From Paracentrotus lividus (Eukaryota > Echinodermata > Echinoidea > Camarodonta > Echinidae): DNA of 64,000 nucleotides. Both the position numbers and the translations under genes were made by a program. The notes beneath the pieces were generated by a model that was given only the letters and a program-made list of their open reading frames with translations, was not told the DNA's origin and ran no database searches. Each line of letters begins with the position of its first letter. Position 1 is the stretch's first letter. The stretch spans positions 78,639,354-78,703,353 of the forward strand of contig CALNVZ010000174.1 of NCBI GenBank assembly GCA_940671915.1, written 5' to 3'. Of the stretch, positions 12,067 through 23,770 are shown one piece after another.

Positions 12067-12535
12067 TAAGGGTGAATGTTCATTTTCAATTTTAAATGCC
12101 AACATGAATCATGATACAAAACGCAATTACAAAACACAGAACACAAACGCGATCAGCGTTACACTGTCCAGTGTCGAAAATTTAAAGCTGATTATACGTC
12201 CATCGTCTTTAAATTCCATGGTTTTTTTTCACTTGCACCGGAAGCTTCCACTGCTTAGACACGTTTGAAAACTCAATTGTGTTCAGTGTCGCATTTCGTT
12301 GCATTCGCAGTGCTCAAGGTCGTAAAATCAAAGCTGATCGTGATTCAAAACGCATTTTTTCAGCATTTAAATTTTCCTCCGAATGGAGATCTGAAACACG
12401 TTTACTTTTACGACCGGGAATGGGGACAATGAACACCCACTCTGTTTCTCTTTATATCAGCATTTTGTAATTGCGTTTTGTATCATGATTCATGTTGGCG
12501 TTTAAAATTTGAAAATGAACATTGAACACAGCCTA
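12067..12535. mobile_element. MITE-like inverted repeat element
   Basis: TGTTCATTTTCAATTTTAAA followed by GCCAACATGAATCATGATAC on the left is mirrored near 12470-12535. The arms are about 65 bp and separated by about 340 bp of non-coding sequence. Confidence 0.7.
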
Positions 12536-13159
12536 AGTTCCTTGATCATAGCTACTGAAGGCTCATGTAATAATGATATTGAAAGCATAGTCGGATTAAT
12601 GTGTGACATTCTGTATGGCGTCTAGAAGTTACTTTAATTCTTCTCATAACACAGAGTAGTAAGTAGACGAGAAGTTCGGTCTATTAAACTTTATCAGCTA
12701 CACATGGATAATTGAAAGCTGCAGGGTTCACCCCCCACACACACTCTTTGTGCTAATTCGCAAGGTGAGCATCTGAATTATACGGCTGGCAACGCTGAAA
12801 TTTTCTCTTCAGCCCTAATGGAAGGTGATATGCCAAACCTCGAGATCAAAACAGCTTCTTGGCACGAAGCACATGCAATATGCATGGCAGTTTGGTGAGC
12901 AAGCAACGACATTAATTTTCTAGATCCCCCCCCTCCACCCCATTTTGAGTCCAATATGTGCATTATGTGTGTAGCCATCTTGCTTAAAATTATGTTTTAA
13001 GACAGTTTTTGACAGTGCTTTTTTGTATTCTTATATGGCCATATGTCATGAGTTGCGTGCAAAATGCATTAATTACATGTTCAAAGATTTGTAGAAATGT
13101 ACATTGTCACAATCAAACATCTCTAGTTTCTATACAGCAAGTCAGACATATATAAAATA

Positions 13160-13605
13160 CAGTCTGTGTCAAATAAAATGGTACAAGTGGAAAACATTTT
13201 TTTATAGTATGAAGTTTAATCAGTCTGCTATTGTTTGGTATTTTCATAAAGCAGGAAGATCAGACTTTCACCTGCAATTTTTTCATCACATTTGGTGTTG
13301 TAATTCTTGAAATACGACTAGTTTTCTACAATCAAGAAAAATCCATTTTTCGCACGCCGTCCCACGCTTTTGTGTATACATGTAGGTTTCGCATAATGGC
13401 CATGAAGTGCTCAATTTCGATTTGTTCCTAGTCGCACAAAATTTAGCATAACTTTTGTTTTACAAAAGCAAATTATACGGAACAAAGCGCATCAGCAAGA
13501 AAAATCTTTTGCCTTTATTTTGGTACCACATACATACATTATATGAAAATATTTCACACCTAAATAATTTTTTTCCGACTGTACCATTTTTTTTGACACA
13601 GACTG
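13160..13605. mobile_element. Tc1/mariner-type MITE
   Basis: CAGTCTGTGTCAAA starts at 13160 and its mirror TTGACACAGACTG ends at 13605. Both are flanked by the dinucleotide TA, the usual mariner target duplication. The inner TIR includes ATGGTACA and its mirror. No transposase. Confidence 0.7.
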
Positions 13606-14099
13606 TATATTGAAAGCTGAGATTGTAAGGAAGATGTTAACATCTTTTTCTGCCTGTACAGGGTGTGTCTTGAAAGCTAAAATGTATGCAGGGTGTTACA
13701 GGAAACATGGTTTAAAAAGTTCCACAATTTCACTGGCAAATAATTTCTTATTCTCTGCACCAAATGAATAGAATCAACTTTGATGGTGTTAATAAGACCC
13801 TTTGCTTTTAAAAAATACAAACCTGTCATACAAAATAATTTTTTCCAACCGCGCTACAGGTTGTTACAAAAAAAGGAGAAAATAGTTCCGCAAATGGCAA
13901 AAATTATGTCTTTTACATTTGGATTACAACTTAAACAAAGTTTATTGCAAGGAATATGTTTCTAATCTACATACATGTACATGCAAAGAAAATGGCGAAA
14001 AAACACTATTATTCATATAAAATTGCATAAGAGAATGATATATCACTCAACCTTTAAGACCGATTAGATGCGAAAATGTACCGGAACAAATATTATGAA

Positions 14100-14700
14100 A
14101 GCAACGAAAATGGGAATTCCCCCCTCAGAGAAATTTGGGTTCAGTGAATGGAGACAAACCCCCAAAACATATTGGTAAAAGTTTCAGAAAAATCAGGCAA
14201 TGAATAAGAGAGATATGAATTTTTAGATTTTGAGATCACTTATGATATGGAGATCCTCCAATTGGCAACGCGACCATGATGTGTGATGTAATGCAGGGAG
14301 ATCTTTCCCACATCTATTGTACACATTGTACTAAAATCCTCCTTTTTTCTTGATTCTAAAGGGAGAATAAAGAATCTTTTTATGGGATGACATGTAAATA
14401 TATGAAAGTCATAATATATCATGAAAAGAAAAGCTGTTCTATCATAATAGAATGAAAATAAAGAGAGATTTTAAATAGTTTTTGTGCATACCATATGGGG
14501 AGTTCTCCCCTTGTGACATCACAAATGGTGACCGCGTTGCCAATGGGAGATTTCCTATGTCATTTAGAGATCTCAATATTCAAATACTCATAACTTTCTT
14601 ATCATTTATCTGATTTTCACTAAATCTTCACTCATGTGCTTATTTGATTTTTCTGCATCCACAGTAAGCCAACTATCTACAAAGGGACAATTCTCCTTTA
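14100..14700. mobile_element. Long inverted-repeat MITE, boundaries approximate
   Basis: Mirrored internal words (CCAATTGGCAACGCG and CGCGTTGCCAATGGGAG; GAGATCTCAATATTC) and the shared theme of 'TTTCA..AAAATCAG..AATAAGAGAGATATGAATTTT' place this with the elements at 11437, 27505, 43326 and 59206. The outer ends are degraded. Confidence 0.5.
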
Positions 14701-14943
14701 ACACATGCCTCCACCGTACAATCAATCCTCCACCCCTACCCTGCTCCACTCACATTACCTTTATATTGAAAACTATAAGCATAACAAAGCTGAAACTTCA
14801 CAGACCTGTAGACTGATAAATAATCTACAATATGAGACACTGCACAGCTCATGACTCTATGTACATTGTTTTCATGCTATGTGAAAAAAAAATTTCCTCC
14901 AAAATGTAACGCTTCCACCCTTTTACTATGTATCCCAATATTA

Positions 14944-16272
14944 CCCCATTCACAGTGGCCTCAAACACCGCTACAGTCCCGGGACAGTCCCGCGACTGTA
15001 GCGGTGTTGCCTTTAGTGTGAATGCTCGGACCCGCATAAACTATCCGGGATAACCTCGGACCCGCTATAATCACCGCCATAAACTATCGCGCTCAAACCA
15101 TAGTAACAGCACCGGGACAGTCCCGCTGCTGTCGCGGAGTGCCCTCAGTGTGAAGGCACTTCCGCTACAGCACCGGGACAAAAAAACAAGAAATACATAA
15201 GAATTTCCAGAAAGAGAATGAAGAAGGATAAAACACGGAAATACATAAAAATGATAAGAAAAGAAAAAGGGAAAGAAGTAGAAAACAGAAATACATAAGA
15301 ATGATAGAAAAAGAAAAGGAAAGAAGAAAAAAACAAAGAATACATAGAAATGAAGAAAAGAAAAGGAAAGGAGAAAAACAAAGAAATACATAAGAAATGA
15401 TAGAAGAAGAAAGGAAAGAAGGAAAAAAACAAAGAGAATACATAAGAATGATAGAAAAAGAAAAGGAAAGGAGAACAACAAAGAAATACATAGAAATGAT
15501 AGAAAAAAGGGAAGAAGGAAAAAAACAAAGAATACAATAAGAAATGATAGAAAGAAAAGGAAAGAAAGAAAAAAAACAAAAGAAATACATAAGAAATGAT
15601 AGAAAAGAAAGAAAAGGAGAAAACAAAGGAAATACATAAGAATGATAGAAAAGAAGGGAAAGAAGGAGAAAAACAAAGAAATACATAAGAAATTAAAAGA
15701 AAAGGGAAAGGAGAAAAAACAAAGAAATACATAAGAAATGATAGAAAAGAAAGGAGAAGAAAAAAACAAAGAAATACATAAGAAATGATAGAAAAGAAGA
15801 AGGAAAGGAGAAAAAACAAAGAAATACATAAGAAATGATAGAAAGAAAAGGAAAGAAGGAAAAAAACAAAGAAATACATAAGAAATGATAGAAAGAAAAG
15901 AAAGAAGAAAAACAAAGAAATACATAAGAAATGATAGAAAAGAAAAGGAAAGGAGAAAAAACAAAGAAATACATAAGAATGATAGAAAAAAAGACAAGAA
16001 GGAAAAAACAGAAATACATAAGAAATAATAGAAAAGAAAAGGAAAGAAGGAGAAAAAAAAGAAATACAAAAGAAATGCAAGTATTTTGTAACGGAGGTCA
16101 TAAAAATCACACGCTGCAGTGTGAATGGGTACATGAAATCTATCCCGGGACTGTCCCGGGATAATACTTTTCCTACTGTGGAATGCATTATAGCGGGTTT
16201 ATAGCGGTGTTGCCGTCCCGCGACAGCACCGCGACAGCACCGGGATAAATTTGAAAACCACTGTGAATGGGG
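14944..16272. mobile_element. DNA transposon-like element carrying a minisatellite, TATTA target duplication
   Basis: CCCCATTCACAGTGG at the left and CCACTGTGAATGGGG at the right are exact inverted termini, flanked by TATTA (14939-14943 and 16273-16277). Subterminal GC-rich modules (GACAGTCCCGCGACTGTAGC and variants with CACCGGGACA) recur on both sides. The middle is a purine-rich tandem array. No transposase is encoded. Long Phe-rich minus-strand ORFs are artefacts of the array. Confidence 0.8.
15176..16075. repeat. Purine-rich minisatellite, unit about 55 bp
   Basis: About sixteen copies of a unit containing GAAATACATAAGAAATGATA followed by GAAAAGAAAAGGAAAG and AGGAGAAAAAACAAA. Copies differ by small indels, so frame drifts and no long protein is meaningful. 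The + strand is almost entirely A/G. Confidence 0.9.
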
Positions 16273-16277
16273 TATTA

Positions 16278-17977
16278 GTGACACATGTCCATCTAAAAAA
16301 ATAAAAATTAACAAAAATTAAGCTAATTACTTACTAGTTGTTACCGATATCCGGCAGCCCTTTCAGCCCTTAAAAAAATGACATCCAGATCTTTGGGCAG
16401 ACTGTGCTCGATTCATGACTTCTATGGGATATTATGAAGCCTCTAATTCGTTTTGCTAGAGACTGAGAGCATACATGAATCATGGGCAGACTATTTTGAT
16501 CCCAAGATTACTTTCATGAACTACAAATGTATAAACATCTCCCTAATGAGCACTGTACAGAAAGAAGCAGTTAATTGTGATCTAAATTTGTACCAGTTTG
16601 GCTTGCTGCTGGGGAGACAGTTCAGCTGCCCATCCATTATTCCACATCAAAGACCATTTTATTTCTAATAATCAAAATGATTTCATAACGCTCATTCACG
16701 CCTTCGATGACAGTACTGCTAAACTGTAAGCTACATGTAGATGAATATATACTACATACATTTATTTAATATACATGGAACACAGGAACCCACACAACAT
16801 ATGAAAATGCTGTGCACTAATCTAAGCTGTTCAAAAAGTTGCATTTGATTTTGATTTAAATAATTCATGTATTGTACTAATGTCCAGATTTTCCAGGAAT
16901 TGGGGACTATTGTTTTAAAGTACTTGTACCAACTACCATGAAAGAACTTCTCCAATATCTGAGTAATACAAGTAAGCTATAGTGCTAGATCTTCAATTCT
17001 TAAAAAAATTATTGAAAATCCTTTTTAATCAAAACAAGTTCAACAAAATCAATTTTTATGAAATGATTAACAATTTCTTCTGAATGGTACCAAAAAGTAT
17101 AAAGGGGTCTTTAAACTTTCAACAATTCCTGAAGTGTCTGCTTGTTTTTCTTCATCCTACAAAATTTTGATCTTCCGTTGTGCTATCAACTTTTACACAT
17201 TTACACAAGTGCTGTACATGCACTACTATTTGGAAGCTATAAAACCAAGTGCGGCACACACTGAGTCTCCATCTTTCACCGACATGTTACTGTGGAGTAA
17301 ACTGCATAGTGAACATGTGTTAATTTATTGACAATTTCCCCAGGAAGCGCATATAAATCAGTTCCTGCATTTTCGACTACTTCATTTTTGTGCTAAATGA
17401 CACAAATTCACAAACCTTTTGTCATCATGTAGACTTAAAATATCCTGCAAAAATAATCTGAATTCCAAGCTGAAAGTACTGAAACTATAGTTTGTAATAT
17501 GCAATGTAGGCTCAGGTATATACAGTAATAATTTAAAAATACAACCTTTTAAGAGCTCTGAAACAAGACACTGTAAGGAAATTTCACTTTTATATATTAG
17601 CAAATAATTAAGAAAGAAAAAAAAGCCTCCTTTGAACATGAACTATATGCAGGGCCACATGTACACCTACATCAGTCACCAATAATGCTGTGTGGTTTCA
17701 GGATTTAAGGGGAAAAAAATCAACATTATCCTGGTTTCAGTATCATGTATCCAGAGAAACCTTTATATGCAACACTAAATGTCATCATAAAGTTTGTAAA
17801 GTGAATAATTAGGCCTACAGTATGTGTAACACAAAATAACTTCCTGAACCACATGGTTTTTATACTGAAAATTTTCAATGTCATCAAGTTACATTGTATG
17901 TCCAATGCTACAAGTTCATATTCATGCAAGAAACTGCTGTTATGAAGAAATAATCTCCACGTCAACTTCATGCCTAC
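16278..17977. other. Intronic DNA, no gene recognised
   Basis: AT-rich sequence with short ORFs only. No protein similarity, no inverted-repeat element with clear termini. Confidence 0.4.
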
Positions 17978-18042
17978 CTCTGGCTCTGTGGAATCCATGT
18001 TAAATGCACGATGGATTCCCTCAAAGTGGGACAAAATCAACA
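17978..18042 (-). CDS. Candidate short exon with start codon (MDSTEPE)
   Basis: Minus-strand acceptor TTTTGTTTGCAG precedes a 65-bp segment ending at donor GTAGGC. Only one frame is open (two leading bases, then LILSHFEGIHRAFNMDSTEPE). An ATG at 17998 would give MDSTEPE ending in phase 0, which can splice in frame to either 10042 or 6579. It could be a 5' exon with an alternative start, or a chance ORF. Confidence 0.3.
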
Positions 18043-21000
18043 CTGCAAACAAAATTATCGCATCAGACTAGCCATGAGATTCTAATGATCCATAAAGTTG
18101 ACCTTCCTCCTCTGGCCGTAGTCCACAAACATGCAAGATCTGTTTATAGTATCAAAATGTGTGACAAGCCAGCGCTCAACACTCCAACAGGAACAATATC
18201 ACACAATCACATGTGCTCATGCTCTCGTAGTCAACGGGTGGCTAGCTCTTATGATATCAAGCATCTTCCGTAGTGGATTCGTCCTGTTGTACGATACATG
18301 TCATCGATGCATGTACTCTGTGGACATGCCATTGAGTGTGTGAAAGGGAGCGTGCACTAAACATACACTAGCAAATTGAAAATGCCCTCGAGAGAGACCT
18401 CACGCAGGATGGGGGTAACTTTGCAAAAGAAGTTTGCTGGTGTGGGTAAAGGATTTTTTAGAGGAAGAGACATGTAAACTTTATGCAGCTTAATTTCTCA
18501 TTACTGGTCAGTGATATTCAACTTGTCTTTGATTGGTGGAAATAAGCACTGGCAAATTGTTTTTGATATGCACATCACAATTCATTTTCATGATAAACAT
18601 CATTGTTTCCAATAAAATATATACATACAAGGCCTATACATGTAGTTTACATACATGTACGTACATACATGTTTCTACAGGGGTTCATTGATTTCCAGAG
18701 ATTCATAATTGTAATATCTTACTTTCAGAATCTAGTAGAGGTAGGTCTACATGTATACAGGTACTTTCAAACTTGCAACTATTTGAGTCATGCACGTCGG
18801 CCTACATGTATAATTGTATGTGTGCAGGATTATTTAGATCCTTTTACATGGTACTTGTACATATGTAAGAGACTTTGGCACAATAATTACTTGTCACCTA
18901 CATATCAGAGTACTTATTATTTAGGTTAACAAATTGGTAGATTAACCTTTTTGTAAGGCGGTATTTGCAGAAGCGGTGTACAACAATAGTTTGTAACTCC
19001 AACTAGGATTACACCAGGTATCCATATCAACACAGCTTTAAGCACTATTGACAGTATTAATCCACTCTCATCCCTCAACAAATCAGACTGTAACTAACTT
19101 CTAACATGTTCAATACATTCTCAGAGTGAAATAAAATGTGGTATTACATGTACACAAGGTATCCAAAGATCACAAACTGAGTCTGGACACGATAAAGGTA
19201 ACTCTCGTTATCATGTTACGCAATTAGGAAAAGATGCTTGGGTTCATTTTTTACTTGGTTACCGATATTCCCTAGGCATATAACTATTCATTATTGTACA
19301 AATACAATTTTTGCTTAAATGTGGTTAAGAAGAAACAGGTTGGATTAAGCTCTGGAGTACAAGGAGAATGAAATGGCTTCATTTTATAACATGTATTGTT
19401 TATCATCATTGAATAATCATATTTCATGTAAATTGAGTTTGAGTTGAATTTGAGTTTGTTATATCATCCAAATACATTATTACATACATTTTACAGTGTC
19501 AAAAAATAAGTTTGAGTTAAAAGTATTTGTACACAGTGCATTGTACATGTCCACATGTTGTATACATTGTATTTGGGCAGGCCTTACACACATTGTAAAT
19601 GTACAGAGTATATTTGATTTAATTATTGTAATATACATGTAGGTCTGCATGTAGTATGAGATGATATGATCATGACATGATGACTGTACATGTATGACAT
19701 TTTCAATATTTGTGCTAGCCAAGGTTGAGATGGACAAAGATTTCACACACATGCAGTGTCCTCCTGCCTTCTTCACAAATATTTTGGGAATGCGTTAAAT
19801 GTCAAGTTCAATCTGATGTGCTAATGAAAAACAACAAGATTGCCTGTGAGGTGATATTCACTACTAAGGACTAAGGACACCTCTCTTTATGGACAGTGAG
19901 TATGTCATTTAAGATCCTCTACACTTAATTGTAAATACATACATGTAGTACAATAATACATTGCAAACTACACTTTATGTACAGTGTACAAATTTTATTA
20001 GAGGATACATGTAGGCCTACATTTGTACATGGACATGTTCAGATCTGCAGTATTCCAAGGACCTATAATTTGCCATTTCTATTTCTACAAGCACATGCAC
20101 ATGAACATGTACATGTTTGCTAAATTAATCACAACCAATAAATTCCAGATATTTCATTTGAATGATTTACATTACTTAATAAACTTCTGATAATATAGAG
20201 GTTAAAAATATAAATGTTCCATGTGTAAGTTGCTATCACATTAAAAAAAACCAAAAAACAGGAAGATTTCAAGCTAGGACAAACCATTCTCAAAAAATAA
20301 ATGGAGAGTATATTGTCAGTAAAACGTGCAGAACTGATCCGTAAAGAGCCAAAAACTCATTTTGTATGCACATACCTATTATTATTGAATATCCAAGCTA
20401 TTTAATATTCTTTTACAGTTTGTGCATTTACTTTGGTTCCAATGCAAATAGTCTGATGATAATGATATTGACCTAACGCATTGTTGCACATTTATATTCT
20501 GGGCACATACAAAAATGAAATTTGTTTCTAAAAAATGGTCAATCATGATAATAAATGTAGTATTTACGAGCTTTGCAAGGTCTGACAAATATGAAATTCA
20601 TGTTACACATGTCAATGAATATAACGACCAATCCATTAATGACAAAGCACGACCCCAAGACTCCCAAGACAGCCATTTTCCAGCCACTGAAATAATTGTG
20701 ATTCTACTCTCCACTGGCTTTGAACAAACCTTCTAAAGCAATGATCTTCAGAAGAATCAATAAAACCTGTTTGCCCTGCAAACAAATTCCTCTTTTCTCT
20801 TCATTCCTTTTCTCCTTGGCCCATGAAGAATGAAATTCGCACAGTACGTACTGCTACAACTCAACTGAGAATCGGTAACGAGGTACAATCGATGTGTTTA
20901 TCACATATTTATTATGTGGTTGTTATTGACATGACTAATCAAATAAAGTTTATATACATCAAATACCATAGAATTATCAACATTTAAGTAAGTACACATA

Positions 21001-22043
21001 AAAAGGTAAAATAACTGTCTACTTTTCTGATGACTTGTTAGGGTATTCTTTGTTCTGTTCATGAACAATTGAGGTGATCTAATCTAAGCACATGTAGTGG
21101 TCTTCCTATTATGGCTTTCATTAGGTAATCTCTTTTTCTAACCCATTGAATAGTCCCTCAGCAATGGAGTGTAGCCTCTTTGTCCCTTATATTGAGTTTC
21201 TAAACTGTATTGAAGTGGACAAAGGCCTAACTGGTTTGGATCTTCTAAGGACACATATCACTAGTTCTATTCACAAAGCTGGTGATAACTTCCATTTGGG
21301 CTTTGTGGTTTGCAGGGCTTGCCTTGGCTTGAGGTCTAGAACAATTGCCAATTCGGGGGTTGGTTTATTCAAACTGAAACCCCTGGGCTTGTACCAGAAT
21401 ACACATGTTACTCTTACAATGTCAACAATCCCCTATCTCTAGGAGATATATTGATTACCTGATTAATTTGTTGAATAAGAGCATATTCTCTACATAATGA
21501 GCTATCATGGACACGCATAATTCAACAATGTATTAATCAAACACACTGATCATGAATGACAAAAATGTCAGATCTCCAAGGTATAGGACCTAATCATAAC
21601 ATCCAATTCAATAAATGAAATTATGGATTAAATGTAAAAGACCTAGAAGAAAACTTCGGCTAAACATTACATTGTCTACAAAGTACAATTACAAAAATTT
21701 CGGCAGTGGGTGACAAATTTTGCACAAAAAACTCAATTCACCAGAAACATTTTTTTTTTTTATAGACAAAAAAAAAGCATTCCACTTACTCACGATTTTC
21801 ATTCACACTAGTTTCCTGAAAAACTGGAAGGAATTTTCCAAAATCCTCTCTTCCTTGTGTTTGAGAGAAGCATCATGTTTAGAGGAAGTATCATTACAGT
21901 CTTTACAGTTGCTATATTGATCAATCCATAATTCATGCCAATGGCATTTGTACAGGATTGGCTGAGCTCCAATCATAAGCTGTACAGCCACATGATTGGG
22001 GGAAGTCACAACACCATCCCCCCCCCCCCAAAAAAAAAAAAAA
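18043..22043. other. Gene-free repeat-poor stretch rich in ACATGTAC words
   Basis: Many copies of the palindromic words TACATGTA/GTACATGTAC are scattered here, as elsewhere in the window. No convincing exon, RNA gene or TIR element was seen on either strand. Confidence 0.4.
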
Positions 22044-22059
22044 NNNNNNNNNNNNNNNN
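22044..22059. other. Assembly gap (16 N)
   Basis: Run of N directly after a C10/A14 homopolymer. Probably unresolved homopolymer sequence. Confidence 0.95.
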
Positions 22060-23600
22060 AGAATAAACAAAGAGAGATGGACAACAGAAAAGGGGATGAA
22101 GAAGTTAAAACATCATAGGTAGGAAATGGACAAGTGCACAAGCTATACGCATGGCTCCTCTTTGGAATCTCAGAACATTGTAAGGAGCATAATTATGACA
22201 CCGACCAAATGAAGATTGAATGAAATCTTCGTCATTGGCTTCTTCTCTCACGATTTACCTAGTCCTAGTTTCATCTCTCTCTCTCTCTTGCTATACATCT
22301 TGTATTCTTTTCCCATTGGGTGTATCCTTTGTCAAAAAGGGATCCAATCAATCACTGATTATAAATAAGCTTTTAAAAAATAAGTTTTGTACAACATATT
22401 TTAAATATACATGTAGACTAAGTTTCATACAATATATTTCCAAAGTTAAATAAACATTTCACACATAAAGTCTCATAATGGTCATCATTCAACAATATCC
22501 AAAACCAATCGTTCTATTTCTTCAAATATATAGTCTGAAGCAATTTTAAACATCTAGGTACAGATCTGAAGAATATGCAAAAAATTTGTATTGTAACAAA
22601 GTGTAATTTCTTTTATTTTTCAATTTGATTATGCAGATCAAGAAACTAAAAACCTTTTTTAAAGTCTGTAATTTACATATTTGCGACAAACAACCTGCCA
22701 TTCTTGCACTGCAACAACTCTCACTCAGTACAATGTATACCTACATAGTAAAATATTAAATAATACATGTGGTCTCATATTTTTATAACTTTTAGATCTA
22801 CAATGATGAAGATTCTAGTCTGACTTTTTGAGTCATTCTTTCATTTCAATATCTGTATTGACATTCAAAGTAAAAAGTTGGATATAAATTAAAAATTGTT
22901 GTAAAATTATTAAGAGTAACAGTTTATAAATAACATTTTACCTGAAGAGCCATGCCCGTTCCCCCCCCCCCCCCCCCGAATTCTCAGAATCTCGAATGGT
23001 ATCAGACATCGCTTTTCAGCACTTACGTCTAGAGGTGGTGTTGCTTCCCTTTGCATATTCTTGAGATATGCTAGTTTGTGGGCTGAAGCCACTCCCCCCC
23101 CCCATTACTAAAAAGTGTGGGGCTGAAGCCACCCCCCCCCCCTAAATGGCCCGCCAGTTTCCAAACACATTTTCATTTAATTAAAAGTTCAAGACATGTG
23201 TGACATTTTTCATTTTGTCATTTTTTTTTTAATGAAAACTTTCATATAAAATTTCAGAAATAAAGTGTCTATGCCCTTTTCTGATGCTTCAGGGTCATGG
23301 GCATCGGCTCAGAAAGCCTCTGTCCTCTCCTCTCTAACGTTAGCTCTCACTCTCGTCTACGTCTTGCAATAAATGCACAGAAATCACATGCGGACAGGCC
23401 CTACAACTTTATTACGAGGACAGGTCGGAGCTCAGTACAGTCACACCACACAACATCCAACTGCAATCCAATGCAGGCAACACATTCATAATCACAGACT
23501 GAAACACAAACTGTTCTATTCTGATCATACGAAAATTACGTAAATTAATTGCAATTTTAAAAGATTTATCTTTCAGTAAGTTAAATAAATCTATATCTAC
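22060..23600. other. Non-coding stretch with poly-C tracts
   Basis: C-runs near 22963 and 23092, plus a duplicated GGCTGAAGCCAC motif next to C-runs (near 23080 and 23122). No exon identified. Confidence 0.4.
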
Positions 23601-23681
23601 CTTCTCTGTCTTGCTGCTAGATCCTCCTGAACTATTGTTTTGTATTTTATTAGAACCTTTTGGTGATGATTTACTCGCCAT
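23601..23681 (-). CDS. Candidate first coding exon (MASKSSPKG…)
   Basis: An ATG at 23681 on the minus strand opens 27 codons rich in Ser, Lys and Asn (MASKSSPKGSNK…SSSKTEK), ending at donor AAG|GTAGAT in phase 0. Upstream is a CpG-containing segment. The composition matches the large downstream exon, and the phase allows splicing to 10042 or 6579. Assignment to that gene is inference. It could be another short-exon gene. Confidence 0.4.
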
Positions 23682-23770
23682 ATCTTCCGTGAATATAGAG
23701 CGAATGAAATAAAATGAAATGTGAACGTACGCGTACGTACGAAAGCGCACGCGCGATTACTAGTATGCAT
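23682..23770 (-). promoter_or_regulatory. CpG-containing segment, candidate promoter
   Basis: TACGCGTACGTACG and GCGCACGCGCG lie immediately upstream of the candidate first exon in an otherwise CpG-poor region. No TATA box is obvious. Confidence 0.3.

Noticed and set aside
15071..16314. Long minus-strand Phe/Ser/Tyr-rich ORFs (up to 389 aa)
   Set aside because: They are translations of the purine-rich minisatellite. Several frames are open at once and the unit drifts in frame.
17726..18052. 108-aa minus-strand ORF as a single-exon gene
   Set aside because: Most of it is intron-like after the GTAGGC donor. Only the 65-bp segment with splice signals was kept as a candidate exon.
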